NCBI GenBank assembly: GCA_030684515.1
Contig: JAUXVJ010000027.1
Location: forward strand, 1-64,000
Direction of reading: 5' to 3'
Length of the DNA: 64,000 nucleotides
Source of the DNA: Actinomycetota bacterium
GTDB lineage: Bacteria; Actinomycetota; Actinomycetes; S36-B12
The notes beneath the pieces were generated by a model, which was not told the origin of the DNA, searched no databases, and saw nothing but the letters and a program-made list of their open reading frames with translations. Below, piece after piece: positions 8,332 to 16,276 of this stretch. How positions within the stretch are numbered: the stretch's first letter is position 1; every line of letters starts with the position of its first letter. The translations under genes were made by a program, and so were the position numbers.

Positions 8332-9267
8332 CTACGAAGGCGTCGAATCTCCATTTGGCTGGGTGGGCTTGGCGGCTGCTGAGCCTGAGTTTGGAGTGAA
8401 GGCCTCGCCGAGCAGGCCGATGGCCTTGGAAAGCTCCGCCGGAAGCACCCAGACCTTGCTGGCCGTGCCATTGGCAATGGCTGGGAGGATCTGGAGGTAT
8501 TGGTATGCCAGCACCGTCTGGTCGACACCGGCTTCGTGAATCATCGTCACGACCGTGTTGAGTGCCTGCGCCTCACCTTCGGCTCGCAGAATCGCTGCCT
8601 GCTTGTCACCTTCGGCCCGCAGGACCGCTGCCTGCTGCGCGCCTTCGGCGCTGAGAATCGCGCTGCCCTTCTCGCCTTCAGCGGTCAAGATCACTGCCCG
8701 ACGTTCACGCTCGGCGCGCATTTGCTTTTCCATGGCCTCTTGAACCGACGCTGGCGGATCAATCGCCTTGAGCTCCACGCGATTGACGCGGATACCCCAT
8801 TGGCCGGTGGCCTCATCGAGCACGGCGCGTAGTCGGCTGTTGATCTCATCGCGCGAGGTCAGCGTTGCTTCCAGATCCAGGGAACCGATGACGTTACGCA
8901 AAGTGGTCACGGTGAGCTGCTCGATACCCATGAGTGGGTTGGCCATCTCGTACGCGGCCTTCTGGGGATCAGTCACTGTGAAGTAGATGACGCTGTCGAT
9001 GGACACCACCAGATTGTCCTGAGTGATCACAGGTTGCGGAGGAAACGAGACAACCTGCTCGCGCATATCGATCTTCTGGTGAACGCGATCAACAAAAGGC
9101 ACCAGCAGCGACAGCCCGGGAGTCATCGTCCGGTTGTAGCGACCAAGGCGTTCAATGATCTGGGTTGTGCCCTGTCCGACAATGCGGATCGATCTGAACA
9201 CCGTGATGAGCACGAAGATCGCAAAGAGCATGCCGATAACACCGCCGACTACTGGTACTGCATCCAC
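8332..9267 (-). CDS. SPFH/band-7 (stomatin/QmcA-like) membrane protein
   Basis: 311 aa. One N-terminal membrane helix (about 5-27) is followed by the band-7 domain (IVGQGTTQIIERLGRY..LLVPFVDRV) and a long coiled coil containing repeated AEG units of about ten residues (about 195-240). The C-terminal tail is low complexity. Stomatin-like proteins form large oligomers in membrane microdomains, often with an NfeD partner, and the NfeD gene lies 12 bases upstream in the same operon. The start is a GTG at 9267; an ATG four bases further on is out of frame. Confidence 0.88.
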   Translation of the reverse strand: MDAVPVVGGVIGMLFAIFVLITVFRSIRIVGQGTTQIIERLGRYNRTMTPGLSLLVPFVDRVHQKIDMREQVVSFPPQPVITQDNLVVSIDSVIYFTVTDPQKAAYEMANPLMGIEQLTVTTLRNVIGSLDLEATLTSRDEINSRLRAVLDEATGQWGIRVNRVELKAIDPPASVQEAMEKQMRAERERRAVILTAEGEKGSAILSAEGAQQAAVLRAEGDKQAAILRAEGEAQALNTVVTMIHEAGVDQTVLAYQYLQILPAIANGTASKVWVLPAELSKAIGLLGEAFTPNSGSAAAKPTQPNGDSTPS

Positions 9268-9279
9268 GAGGTCTTCTCT

Positions 9280-9726
9280 CTAAGAATTGTTGAACGGCTG
9301 GACAAGTGCAGTTGCGCCGTCAATGCGCGTGACGATCACATCGACATCGCTTGGAATTGGATCCGTGAGCGGGCCTTCCCTGTCGACTCGGGCAGACCAT
9401 GATTGCCCGTTCAAGCGGATGAGCCCGGCTTCGACAGTGGTGATTTCAGTAGTGCGAGCACGCGAGCCAGGAATGGCATCAACATTTGTTTTGAACTCTT
9501 TGGCCAAGCCCAGTCGCCTCTGCATCGCTGGCCGTACGCCGAGCAGACCCAGAAGGGCCACGGCAGCGAAGATCAGAATCTGCAGCCACACGGGGGCGCC
9601 GAACAACGAGGCTGCTCCCCCGCTGGCTGCGGCGATTGCAAGGATCAAGAAGGTGAGATCGGAGATCAGTACTTCAAGGATCACCGCCACGAGCGCGATC
9701 ACCGACCAGATCATTAGTGCAGCCAT
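9280..9726 (-). CDS. NfeD-like membrane protein
   Basis: 148 aa from the ATG at 9726. Three hydrophobic helices (about 5-80) precede a C-terminal OB-fold-like NfeD domain (GLIRLNGQSWSAR..PSDVDVIVTRIDGATALVQP). NfeD proteins partner with SPFH proteins, and this gene is directly upstream of one. An in-frame ATG 33 bases earlier would add 11 hydrophilic residues; the shorter form starts at the membrane helix and is preferred. Confidence 0.85.
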   Translation of the reverse strand: MAALMIWSVIALVAVILEVLISDLTFLILAIAAASGGAASLFGAPVWLQILIFAAVALLGLLGVRPAMQRRLGLAKEFKTNVDAIPGSRARTTEITTVEAGLIRLNGQSWSARVDREGPLTDPIPSDVDVIVTRIDGATALVQPFNNS

Positions 9727-9782
9727 AGTTGATGGTACCTGCGCATGAGTTTCTCGCATTCATGTTGCGACGCGTCTGCGAC

Positions 9783-9800
9783 CGGAAGCCGAGGCTTCCG
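9783..9800. repeat. short inverted repeat between nfeD-like gene and 9845 gene
   Basis: CGGAAGCC-GA-GGCTTCCG, a perfect 8-bp repeat with almost no loop, in the divergent promoter region. There is no T-run, so a protein-binding site is as likely as a terminator. Confidence 0.35.
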
Positions 9801-9844
9801 ACACGAAAGGGGCATAACCTCAAATTGAAGGAGAGGTGAGCACG

Positions 9845-10162
9845 ATGGCTCTACCAGAACCAGCACCAGACTCGAGTTTCGATGATCCGAATCCATTGGC
9901 GAACTTGGGAACTCCAGCAGAGATGCGCTCAGTCAATCCCGTCACTGCTGAAGATGAGGCTTTGCGCGCGGAAGACATACCGAAGGCTCCGATTGAACCC
10001 AAGCGCGAACGGCGCCACGGAATCGCAGGGCTCAGGGATTCCGTCGCCTACGTCTTTCAGTGGACGACCCTCAGCGTGTGGGGCACAGCTGAACTCACCC
10101 GAGATAAGGACCCAATTGAGCAACTCAAGCGCCGATTTGGTCGCAAGCCGCGCAAGTACTGA
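9845..10162 (+). CDS. small hypothetical protein
   Basis: 105 aa, not recognised. The first ~55 residues are acidic and proline-rich; the rest is basic (PKRERRH, QLKRRFGRKPRKY) with a mildly hydrophobic middle (VAYVFQWTTLSVWG). A GTG at 9836 is in frame, but AAGGAGAGG at 9828-9836 is better placed for the ATG at 9845. It is convergent with upp, and the two are separated by a small hairpin. No function proposed. Confidence 0.6.
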   Translation: MALPEPAPDSSFDDPNPLANLGTPAEMRSVNPVTAEDEALRAEDIPKAPIEPKRERRHGIAGLRDSVAYVFQWTTLSVWGTAELTRDKDPIEQLKRRFGRKPRKY

Positions 10163-10189
10163 ATCAGGTCCGCGCAGAATCTCAGCCGG

Positions 10190-10206
10190 TGGCTAACCGT
10201 TAGCCA
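10190..10206. terminator. small hairpin between convergent genes
   Basis: TGGCTAA-CCG-TTAGCCA, a perfect 7-bp stem with a 3-base loop, between the stop of the small hypothetical gene and the stop of upp. Probable bidirectional terminator, although no long T-run follows. Confidence 0.5.
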
Positions 10207-10214
10207 GTCACCTG

Positions 10215-10853
10215 TTAGACAACGCCATACAGCCGATCGCCCGCATCGCCAAGGCCAGGCACGATATAGCCGTGCTCATTGAGATGGTCGTCGAGAGCAG
10301 CGGTGACGATGGTGACTTCAACATCGCTATCAGCGAAGGTCTCCTCAACGTGCTTCAGCCCCTCGGGTGCTGCCAGCAAACAGATGGCAGTGACATCGCG
10401 CGCGCCGCGGGCGAGAAGTAGATCAATCGCTGCGACCAGAGTGCCGCCGGTTGCCAGCATTGGATCCAGAACGAACACCTGGCGATTGTGAAGATCGGGC
10501 GGAAGCCGATCGGCATAGGTCGTGGCCTCAAGAGTGGCTTCATTGCGAACCATGCCCAAGAAACCAACTTCAGCAGTCGGCATCAACTTCATCATCCCGC
10601 TCAACATCCCCAGCCCAGCTCGCAGGATCGGTACGACCACTGGTCGCGGATCGGCTAGCTCAACGCCCTGCATCGGCGCAACTGGCGTGACGATCTCTAC
10701 CGGGTGAACAAGGAGTGAGCGCGAGGCCTCGTAGGTCAGCAGGGTCACCAGTTCTTCGGCGAGCAGTCGGAAGGTGACTGAGGAAGTGTCCTGATCGCGA
10801 AGCTTCGTGAGTTTGTGAGCAACGAGTGGGTGATCGATAACCATGGTCCGCAT
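10215..10853 (-). CDS. upp: uracil phosphoribosyltransferase
   Basis: 212 aa, the usual length. It makes UMP from uracil and PRPP (pyrimidine salvage, cytoplasm). Family features are the N-terminal [13 protein letters not shown], the [10 protein letters not shown] segment, the PRPP loop [11 protein letters not shown] and the uracil-binding C-terminal GDAGDRLYG. The frame could start at an ATG 33 bases upstream, but that would overlap the lipoprotein gene and lengthen the N terminus; the ATG at 10853 matches the family start and has TACTCT seven bases before it, a leaderless -10. Confidence 0.95.
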   Translation of the reverse strand: MRTMVIDHPLVAHKLTKLRDQDTSSVTFRLLAEELVTLLTYEASRSLLVHPVEIVTPVAPMQGVELADPRPVVVPILRAGLGMLSGMMKLMPTAEVGFLGMVRNEATLEATTYADRLPPDLHNRQVFVLDPMLATGGTLVAAIDLLLARGARDVTAICLLAAPEGLKHVEETFADSDVEVTIVTAALDDHLNEHGYIVPGLGDAGDRLYGVV

Positions 10854-10860
10854 AGAACTG

Positions 10861-10866
10861 AGAGTA
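10861..10866 (-). promoter_or_regulatory. -10 box of a leaderless promoter for upp
   Basis: TACTCT on the minus strand, seven bases before the ATG at 10853. It lies in the 17-base gap after the stop codon of the lipoprotein gene, so upp can be transcribed on its own. Confidence 0.5.
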
Positions 10867-10870
10867 GTGC

Positions 10871-11311
10871 TCAATTCGTCGTACATGCTGCGGCGTAAAG
10901 GGTCGAATTGATTGCGGCGTCGTCAGGTATTTGTGCTGGCTTCTTTGGATTCCAGGTGCCACACACCGTCATCCGATCAGCGATGGCCCACTTTCCATCA
11001 ACACGCTGGGCAACTTCATGGTCGGCCAGGTCATGTCCTTGCCCATCGCCGACCACAATCTGCGCCACCGCCCAGTCATCTGCGCACTCCACGCTCGACA
11101 CAGATTGCAGAGCCAGTCCCGTTGATTCGGTGGCTTCAGTGGATGCATAGAACGATTGAATGGCAGCAGTGATTGCCGTCTGATCGCAGGCTGAGGTCGA
11201 GATCGGGGTGACGGAGGACTCCTGCCCCGCCGGTTCCTGGGCGCAACTGGACAACAGGATCGCTGCGGAGATCAGGCAGAAAGCGAGCGACGAAGACTTG
11301 GTCCTACTCAT
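10871..11311 (-). CDS. small secreted lipoprotein
   Basis: 146 aa. It has a signal peptide with a lipobox (LLSSC, Cys at about 23), so the mature protein would be lipid-anchored on the outer face of the membrane. The mature part has four further cysteines and no domain I recognise; it resembles small secreted proteins with an NTF2/DUF4878-like shape, but this is only an impression. GGAGG lies at good distance before the ATG. Confidence 0.7.
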   Translation of the reverse strand: MSRTKSSSLAFCLISAAILLSSCAQEPAGQESSVTPISTSACDQTAITAAIQSFYASTEATESTGLALQSVSSVECADDWAVAQIVVGDGQGHDLADHEVAQRVDGKWAIADRMTVCGTWNPKKPAQIPDDAAINSTLYAAACTTN

Positions 11312-11355
11312 GCGCGACCTCCATTGGATACAGGTTCAGCATGCCGGACAAAGCA

Positions 11356-11384
11356 GTTGGGGCCGGTCAATGACCGGCCCCAAC
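11356..11384. terminator. strong GC-rich hairpin terminator
   Basis: GTTGGGGCCGGTCA and its perfect complement separated by one base (14-bp arms; effective loop TCAATGA). It lies after the stop codon of the membrane protein gene at 11423 (minus strand), about 45 bases before the lipoprotein start. No long T-run. Confidence 0.7.
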
Positions 11385-11422
11385 TGGAGTTGCTGTGATT
11401 GCTTCGGTGATTACTGCTGTGT

Positions 11423-11914
11423 TTACTGCGACGGCAACTGCCCCATCATGCCGCCAGATTGCTGGCCGGGCATGCCGGGGAATTGCGGCATGGTTCCCTG
11501 CTGACCTTGTGGGTAGCTCTGAGAACCGCCTTGCTGTTGATCCATCATCCCGCCCGGACCCTGACCCATGCCTGGGCCAAATCGTCCGCCCTGACCGTCT
11601 TGTCCGCGCTGCCCATGCTGCTTGCCAAAGTGCTCTTGCATTTGAGCCATCCGAGCCGGACGCATGCCACCGTCGTCATTTGAGTGCGTGCCAATTGCGT
11701 AGCCCACGATGCCTGCGGCAGCGATGAGAAACACAACGAGCGCGCCGGCGCCGGCAGCCAGGAGCACCTTTGTGGTCGAGTGACCCGATGGCTGATCCAC
11801 GACAACCGGTGCGGGCGCAGCCGTTGCGGGCGGTGCGACGCTTGCTGCCGGTGCTGGTTGGACCGGTGGAAGTTCAGATGTTGCGTCAGTAGGGGCTTCT
11901 TCGTTATCGGGCAT
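11423..11914 (-). CDS. single-span membrane protein with Gly/Gln/Met-rich C-terminal tail
   Basis: 163 aa, not recognised as a family. An acidic, Pro/Ala-rich cytoplasmic stretch (1-45) is followed by one membrane helix (about 50-75) and a low-complexity outer tail with RMAQMQEHFGKQ, then many G, Q, M and P residues (GGMMDQQQGG, GMPGQQSGGMMGQ). AAGGAG nine bases before the ATG at 11914 supports this start over two upstream ATGs. Such tails can bind metal through Met/His or simply be flexible; no function can be given. Confidence 0.65.
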   Translation of the reverse strand: MPDNEEAPTDATSELPPVQPAPAASVAPPATAAPAPVVVDQPSGHSTTKVLLAAGAGALVVFLIAAAGIVGYAIGTHSNDDGGMRPARMAQMQEHFGKQHGQRGQDGQGGRFGPGMGQGPGGMMDQQQGGSQSYPQGQQGTMPQFPGMPGQQSGGMMGQLPSQ

Positions 11915-12033
11915 GACCGCTCCTTCTTTGGCTCGCATCATGCGAGGAGTAACGCTGACTTTCCCAAACTTGTGTCAGAAAGTAGTGGGAAGAATGTTTG
12001 GGTTCGGTGAATGTCTTTAGCGGCTGCGCTGCC

Positions 12034-12039
12034 TAGGCT
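12034..12039 (+). promoter_or_regulatory. -10 box of a leaderless promoter for the Pr6Pr protein
   Basis: TAGGCT seven bases before the ATG at 12047. It argues against the in-frame ATG at 12011, which would place the promoter inside the gene. Confidence 0.5.
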
Positions 12040-12046
12040 GCGCTTC

Positions 12047-12745
12047 ATGTCTGAAATCGAAGTGACCACAGGGGCCGTCAAGCATCGCTGGCTCTTTGGG
12101 CTCAACGCCTTGCTCGCATTCCTCGGACTTGCCATCGCGCTTCTTCTGAATGTAATTGATTCCTACCCCAACACCAATGCTGTGCCAACCCTCTTCGGTT
12201 TCAACGAGTCTGGATCTGCCGGCATCGTCGGCCGTGCGATCGACTACTTCAGCTACTTCACAATCTGGAGCAACATCGTTGTTGTGATTGTTGCAACGCT
12301 GTTGTGGATCAATCCCTTGCGCCGCTCTGGAGTCTTCCGAGTGCTGCGGATGGACTCGCTGATCATGATCACCGTCACGGGCTTGATCTTCGCGATCGTT
12401 CTCGCGCCGGAGGTGCAACTTGAGGGCTGGCAGTACGTGTCCAACACTCTGGAGCACTACATCACTCCAGTGCTGACGGTGCTCGTCTTTCTCCTGATCG
12501 GCCCGCGAGGACTCTTCCGCCTTGCAACGGTGTTCCTCGCCTTGATCATCCCTTTCATCTGGGTGACCTACACCCTTGTACGCGGGGCAATCATTGACTC
12601 CTACCCGTACGGCTTCATCGATGTTGGTGCGCATGGCTACGGAACAGTCACCATCAATCTGCTCGGCGTCGTGATCTTCGGAATCCTTCTGGGATTCGTC
12701 TTCCTAGCAATCGACAAGCTCATCGGAATGCGCGCACGCCACTAG
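12047..12745 (+). CDS. Pr6Pr (FAR-17a/AIG1-like) family membrane protein
   Basis: 232 aa with six predicted membrane helices. It shows the family pattern: an FNxxG segment after the first helix, YFSYFTIWSN at the second, an ALAPE-like loop with a histidine (EHYITPVL) and YPYGFID before the last helix. The family is common in actinobacteria and distantly related to AIG1/FAR-17a proteins; its molecular role in bacteria is not established. It is followed 29 bases later by the SulP gene, which has its own start signal. Confidence 0.78.
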   Translation: MSEIEVTTGAVKHRWLFGLNALLAFLGLAIALLLNVIDSYPNTNAVPTLFGFNESGSAGIVGRAIDYFSYFTIWSNIVVVIVATLLWINPLRRSGVFRVLRMDSLIMITVTGLIFAIVLAPEVQLEGWQYVSNTLEHYITPVLTVLVFLLIGPRGLFRLATVFLALIIPFIWVTYTLVRGAIIDSYPYGFIDVGAHGYGTVTINLLGVVIFGILLGFVFLAIDKLIGMRARH

Positions 12746-12762
12746 TTCAGGCGCGTCGGAAC

Positions 12763-12768
12763 TAACGT
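12763..12768 (+). promoter_or_regulatory. -10 box of a leaderless promoter for the SulP transporter
   Basis: TAACGT six bases before the GTG at 12775, downstream of the Pr6Pr stop codon. Confidence 0.45.
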
Positions 12769-12774
12769 GACCTT

Positions 12775-14475
12775 GTGAGCAGTCATGACTCGTCCTCTGC
12801 ACGGGTCATGACTGGATTCACCAACCTGCGGCATTACGAGCGCGGACATGTGCGCGGTGATCTTGTTGGTGGCATCACCGTGCTGGCCTATCTCGTGCCA
12901 CAGGTCATGGCCTACTCGACTCTGGCTGGCATCCCCGCCCAAGTCGGCCTCTGGGTCGTCGTGCTTGCCCTGGTCGCATACTTCTTCGTTGGCACATCTC
13001 GCCTGCTCAGCGCCGGCCCCGAATCCACGACCGCTTTGCTCACCGCAGCAACCCTTGCCCCATTCGCCGTCGGCGACCCGGCGCGATACGCGGCCCTGGC
13101 TGCGCTGCTGGCTCTCATGTGCGGGCTGTTCGCGCTGGCCGCGTGGGTGCTGCGACTTGGCTTCATCGGCGATGCGCTCTCAAAGCCAATACTCGTGGGC
13201 TACATGGCCGGCGTGGCCGTCATCATGATGATGAGTCAGCTCGGCAAGGTGACGGGCTTGGATGTCAGCGGCGATTCGTTCATCACTGATCTGCAGTCAT
13301 TCATTCAGAGCGCGCGCGACGACACCGTCTCATGGCCAAGCCTTGCAATGGGTGTGAGCGTTGCTGCATTGCTGATCGTCTTCAGCCGTCGTTTTCCGCG
13401 CTTCCCCGTTGCACTTGTCGTCATTACCGGCTCGGCAGTCATCACTTCCGTCTTCGATCTGCAGGACCGCGGCGTCCAAACTGTGGGTCCCGTTGCGCAA
13501 GGCATTCCCTCGATGACCTTCGGCGGCATTTCTGCAGATGACGTGCGCATGCTGCTGATCCCCGCGCTTGGCATCTTCGTCGTCGCGTATGCCGACAACC
13601 TGCTGACAGGTCGAATGTTCGGTGATCGGCATCATCACCACATCAATCCCAATCAGGAACTGCTGGCTTTGGGAGCCACGAACATTGTCGCAGGGCTAGC
13701 CCATGGCTTCCCGGTCAGTTCCAGCGCGAGCCGAGCCAGTCTGGGTGACGCTGCCGGGGCTCGCACTCAGTTGTATTCACTCGTTGCAGCACTCGGTGCG
13801 CTTGTGGTGCTGCTTGGATTCGGTGGGCTGCTCGCAAGCTTTCCGCTGCCGGCGCTCGGCGGGCTTGTCGTGTACGCGGCGACAAAGCTCATCGACATCC
13901 CGGAGTTCAAGCGGCTGTTCAAGTTCCGTCACCGAGAGTTCTACCTGGCCGTAGTCGCCACGGCTGCCGTGCTGCTCTTTGACATTCTCTGGGGAGTGCT
14001 CTTCGCAGTGGCGCTATCGATTTTCGAGTTGTTGACGCGCGTGGCGCGTCCGCATGCGGCGGTGCTCGGGCAGCCGGCAGGCCTGGCCGGCTGGCATGAC
14101 ATCACGGACTACCCGGACGCGCACCAGATCCCTGGCTTGCTGGTGTTCCGCTACGACTCACCGCTGTTCTTTGCCAATGCCGATGACTTCGCGAGCAGGT
14201 GCGAAGCGGCAATTGAATCGGCGGCGCCAAAGCCGCGCTGGCTCCTGCTGAATATGGAGGCCAATGTGGAGGTCGACATCACAGGGCTGGATGCCCTGGA
14301 GCGAGTGCGCAATCACTGCGAGAACTCCGGCATTCGCTTGTGCCTGGTGCGGGTGACGTCAGAGATCGAGGCAGAACTGATGCTGCATGGGGTCGGCGGG
14401 CGCATTGGTCGGGAGCACATGTTCCCGACCCTGCCAACGGCAGTTGCCGCCTTTGAAAGCGAAGAAGGAGCTTAG
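12775..14475 (+). CDS. SulP family anion transporter with C-terminal STAS domain
   Basis: 566 aa. The N-terminal ~420 residues contain 10-12 hydrophobic helices with the SulP signature (TVLAYLVPQVMAYSTLAGIPAQVGLW region) and the SSSASRASLGDAAG segment; a STAS domain follows (about 440-560, LLLNMEANVEVDITGLDAL). SulP proteins carry sulfate, bicarbonate or dicarboxylates across the inner membrane, and the substrate cannot be chosen from sequence alone. No carbonic anhydrase domain is fused. The GTG start has a leaderless -10 box. Its 3' end overlaps the convergent bldC by 4 bases. Confidence 0.9.
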   Translation: MSSHDSSSARVMTGFTNLRHYERGHVRGDLVGGITVLAYLVPQVMAYSTLAGIPAQVGLWVVVLALVAYFFVGTSRLLSAGPESTTALLTAATLAPFAVGDPARYAALAALLALMCGLFALAAWVLRLGFIGDALSKPILVGYMAGVAVIMMMSQLGKVTGLDVSGDSFITDLQSFIQSARDDTVSWPSLAMGVSVAALLIVFSRRFPRFPVALVVITGSAVITSVFDLQDRGVQTVGPVAQGIPSMTFGGISADDVRMLLIPALGIFVVAYADNLLTGRMFGDRHHHHINPNQELLALGATNIVAGLAHGFPVSSSASRASLGDAAGARTQLYSLVAALGALVVLLGFGGLLASFPLPALGGLVVYAATKLIDIPEFKRLFKFRHREFYLAVVATAAVLLFDILWGVLFAVALSIFELLTRVARPHAAVLGQPAGLAGWHDITDYPDAHQIPGLLVFRYDSPLFFANADDFASRCEAAIESAAPKPRWLLLNMEANVEVDITGLDALERVRNHCENSGIRLCLVRVTSEIEAELMLHGVGGRIGREHMFPTLPTAVAAFESEEGA

Positions 14476-14681
14476 GCGCCGTTCACTGCCAGCGGGCCCT
14501 GAACTTCCAGAAGAGCCTGGACCTCAGTGGCCCGATAGCGGCGGTGTCCGCCGAGGGTGCGGATGCTGGTCAACTTGCCAGCCTTCGCCCATCGGGTCAC
14601 CGTCTTGGGATCGACCCGAAAGAGGGCTGCGACCTCTGATGGAGTGAGCAGTTGCTCGATATCCGCTCCGCGACCAGTCAC
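14472..14681 (-). CDS. bldC: BldC-type MerR-like transcriptional regulator
   Basis: 69 aa, like BldC of Streptomyces (68 aa). The core LLTPSEVAALFRVDPKTVTR and the following WAKAGKLTSIRTLGGHRRYR are almost identical to BldC, a small MerR-fold protein that binds direct repeats of AATT-type sequence cooperatively and controls development. The frame is open further, but the GTG at 14681 has AGGAGG five bases before it and gives the known length. It points into the end of the SulP gene. In a possibly non-filamentous actinomycete its role may be general gene control. Confidence 0.93.
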   Translation of the reverse strand: MTGRGADIEQLLTPSEVAALFRVDPKTVTRWAKAGKLTSIRTLGGHRRYRATEVQALLEVQGPLAVNGA

Positions 14682-14956
14682 GAGAACCTCCTGTCGGCCC
14701 GGCAAAGTGCCTGACGTGGGACGTACTGTGACATTCGCCACGCACCTCGGCAAGCACTTTGGGAGGATTTATTCGGTAAATATTCATCACGTGGCACTTT
14801 CTGCGCCATTCGTGAGGGAATCGTCCACAAAACAGAACCCATTGCATCTGACCACGGCTGCGAACAGGTACGCTACTCACCGCAGCAGGGGAAGCATCCC
14901 GCTGCACTTTTTCCGTCCAATGAGCCGGGGCAGATCCCGGATGAGGGGGTCGAGCC

Positions 14957-15184
14957 ATGGGGCGCGGCCGAGCTAAGGCTAAGCAAACGAAGGTTGCCCG
15001 TGCCCTGAAATATGGGGGCCCGCAGACCGATTTTGACCGTCTCCAGGCTGAACTTGCCGGAGGCGAGGTGACGGCTGCCTATGTCGCCGAGATCACCGTA
15101 GAAGAAGTCGAAGAGGACCAGGACGAAGACCCCTACGCGAAGTACTACGAACAGGACGACGAAGACGAGGCTGACGAGCGCTGA
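14957..15184 (+). CDS. DUF3073 family protein
   Basis: 75 aa. The basic N terminus (MGRGRAKAKQTKVARALKY) and the strongly acidic tail (many E and D, ending DEDEADER) are the hallmark of DUF3073, a small actinobacterial family of unknown function, usually encoded next to purM as here. A GAGGGGG lies seven bases before the ATG. It is convergent with purM, with no gap between the stops. Confidence 0.9.
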   Translation: MGRGRAKAKQTKVARALKYGGPQTDFDRLQAELAGGEVTAAYVAEITVEEVEEDQDEDPYAKYYEQDDEDEADER

Positions 15185-16276
15185 TCAGCGCCGGTAGGAC
15201 CCTCGCAGCGTCACTGCACCACCCTTGCCGCCCTTGGCTTCAGCATCGCCTTGCTCTGCGTCCTGGCGAACCCGCACTTCACCACAGACCCAGGCGGTCA
15301 GGCCGCGTGAGTGCAGCAGGGCAAGTGCCGCGTCGACTTCATCAGGGCTCACAATCGCGACCATGCCAACGCCCATGTTGAAGGTGCGCTCAGCTTCAAG
15401 TTGCGCGACATTGCCTGTGCGCTGAATCAGCTCGAAGATTGCAAGCGGCTGCCAGCTGGGTCGTTGGATGTCAGCTGCAAGATCGATGGGCAGTACGCGA
15501 GCGATGTTTGCCGCGAGACCGCCACCGGTGACATGGCTGAAGGCGTGCACCTGAACACTCTTCATCAAGGCAAGGCAGTCCAGGGCGTACACGGCCGTCG
15601 GCTCGAGCATCTCCTCGCCGACAGTGCGGCCAAGTTCAGCAATGTGCGCGTGCAGGCCAGGCCCAGAATCACCGAGCAGCACGTAGCGCGCAAGCGAATA
15701 GCCGTTGGAGTGCAAGCCCGAAGCGCCAAGAGCGATGACGACATCGCCAGCAAGCACGCGATGCGGTCCAAGCAGCTCATCGGCTTCAACGACTCCGGTA
15801 CCGGCGCCTGCAACGTCGTACTCGTCAGGGGCCATCAGCCCCGGATGCTCAGCAGTCTCGCCACCAAGCAAGGCACATCCGGCCAGCTGACAGCCGCGAG
15901 CGATACCCGAGACGACTGCAGCAATGCGCTCTGGTTGCACGGACCCGGTGGCGATGTAGTCCGTCATGAACAGCGGCTCAGCGCCACAGACGACCAAATC
16001 ATCAACGACCATGGCAACGAGATCAATGCCAATGGTGTTGTGGATGCCCATGGCTCGAGCCACTGCGATCTTGGTGCCGACACCGTCTGTGGAAGTTGCG
16101 AGCAAAGGCTTGCGGTACTTAATCAATGCGCTGGCATCAAAGAGCCCGGCGAATCCGCCGAAGTCGCCGAAAGTCTCTGGGCGTTGTGCAGCGCTGACTG
16201 ACGCGCGCATCAATTCGACCGCACGATCACCGGCTTCAACATCTACTCCGGCGGCGGCGTATGAGGCACCGGTCAT
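15185..16276 (-). CDS. purM: phosphoribosylformylglycinamidine cyclo-ligase (AIR synthetase)
   Basis: 363 aa. It closes FGAM to AIR using ATP, step five of IMP synthesis (cytoplasm). Family segments seen are SYAAAGVDVEAGDRAV, the TDGVGTK phosphate loop, GIDLVAMVVDDLVVCGAEPLF, GGETAEHPG and THVTGGG-like SHVTGGGL. The start ATG at 16276 overlaps the purF stop by four bases (ATGA), so translation is probably coupled; the long upstream extension of the frame lies inside purF and is ignored. Confidence 0.96.
   Translation of the reverse strand: MTGASYAAAGVDVEAGDRAVELMRASVSAAQRPETFGDFGGFAGLFDASALIKYRKPLLATSTDGVGTKIAVARAMGIHNTIGIDLVAMVVDDLVVCGAEPLFMTDYIATGSVQPERIAAVVSGIARGCQLAGCALLGGETAEHPGLMAPDEYDVAGAGTGVVEADELLGPHRVLAGDVVIALGASGLHSNGYSLARYVLLGDSGPGLHAHIAELGRTVGEEMLEPTAVYALDCLALMKSVQVHAFSHVTGGGLAANIARVLPIDLAADIQRPSWQPLAIFELIQRTGNVAQLEAERTFNMGVGMVAIVSPDEVDAALALLHSRGLTAWVCGEVRVRQDAEQGDAEAKGGKGGAVTLRGSYRR

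Noticed and set aside
8500-8720. Repetitive stretch considered as a tandem DNA repeat
   Set aside because: It encodes the repeated AEG units of the SPFH coiled coil; the DNA copies are not exact.
15311-16201. Plus-strand open frame opposite purM
   Set aside because: purM is certain and the frame shows no ribosome-binding site or protein-like pattern.
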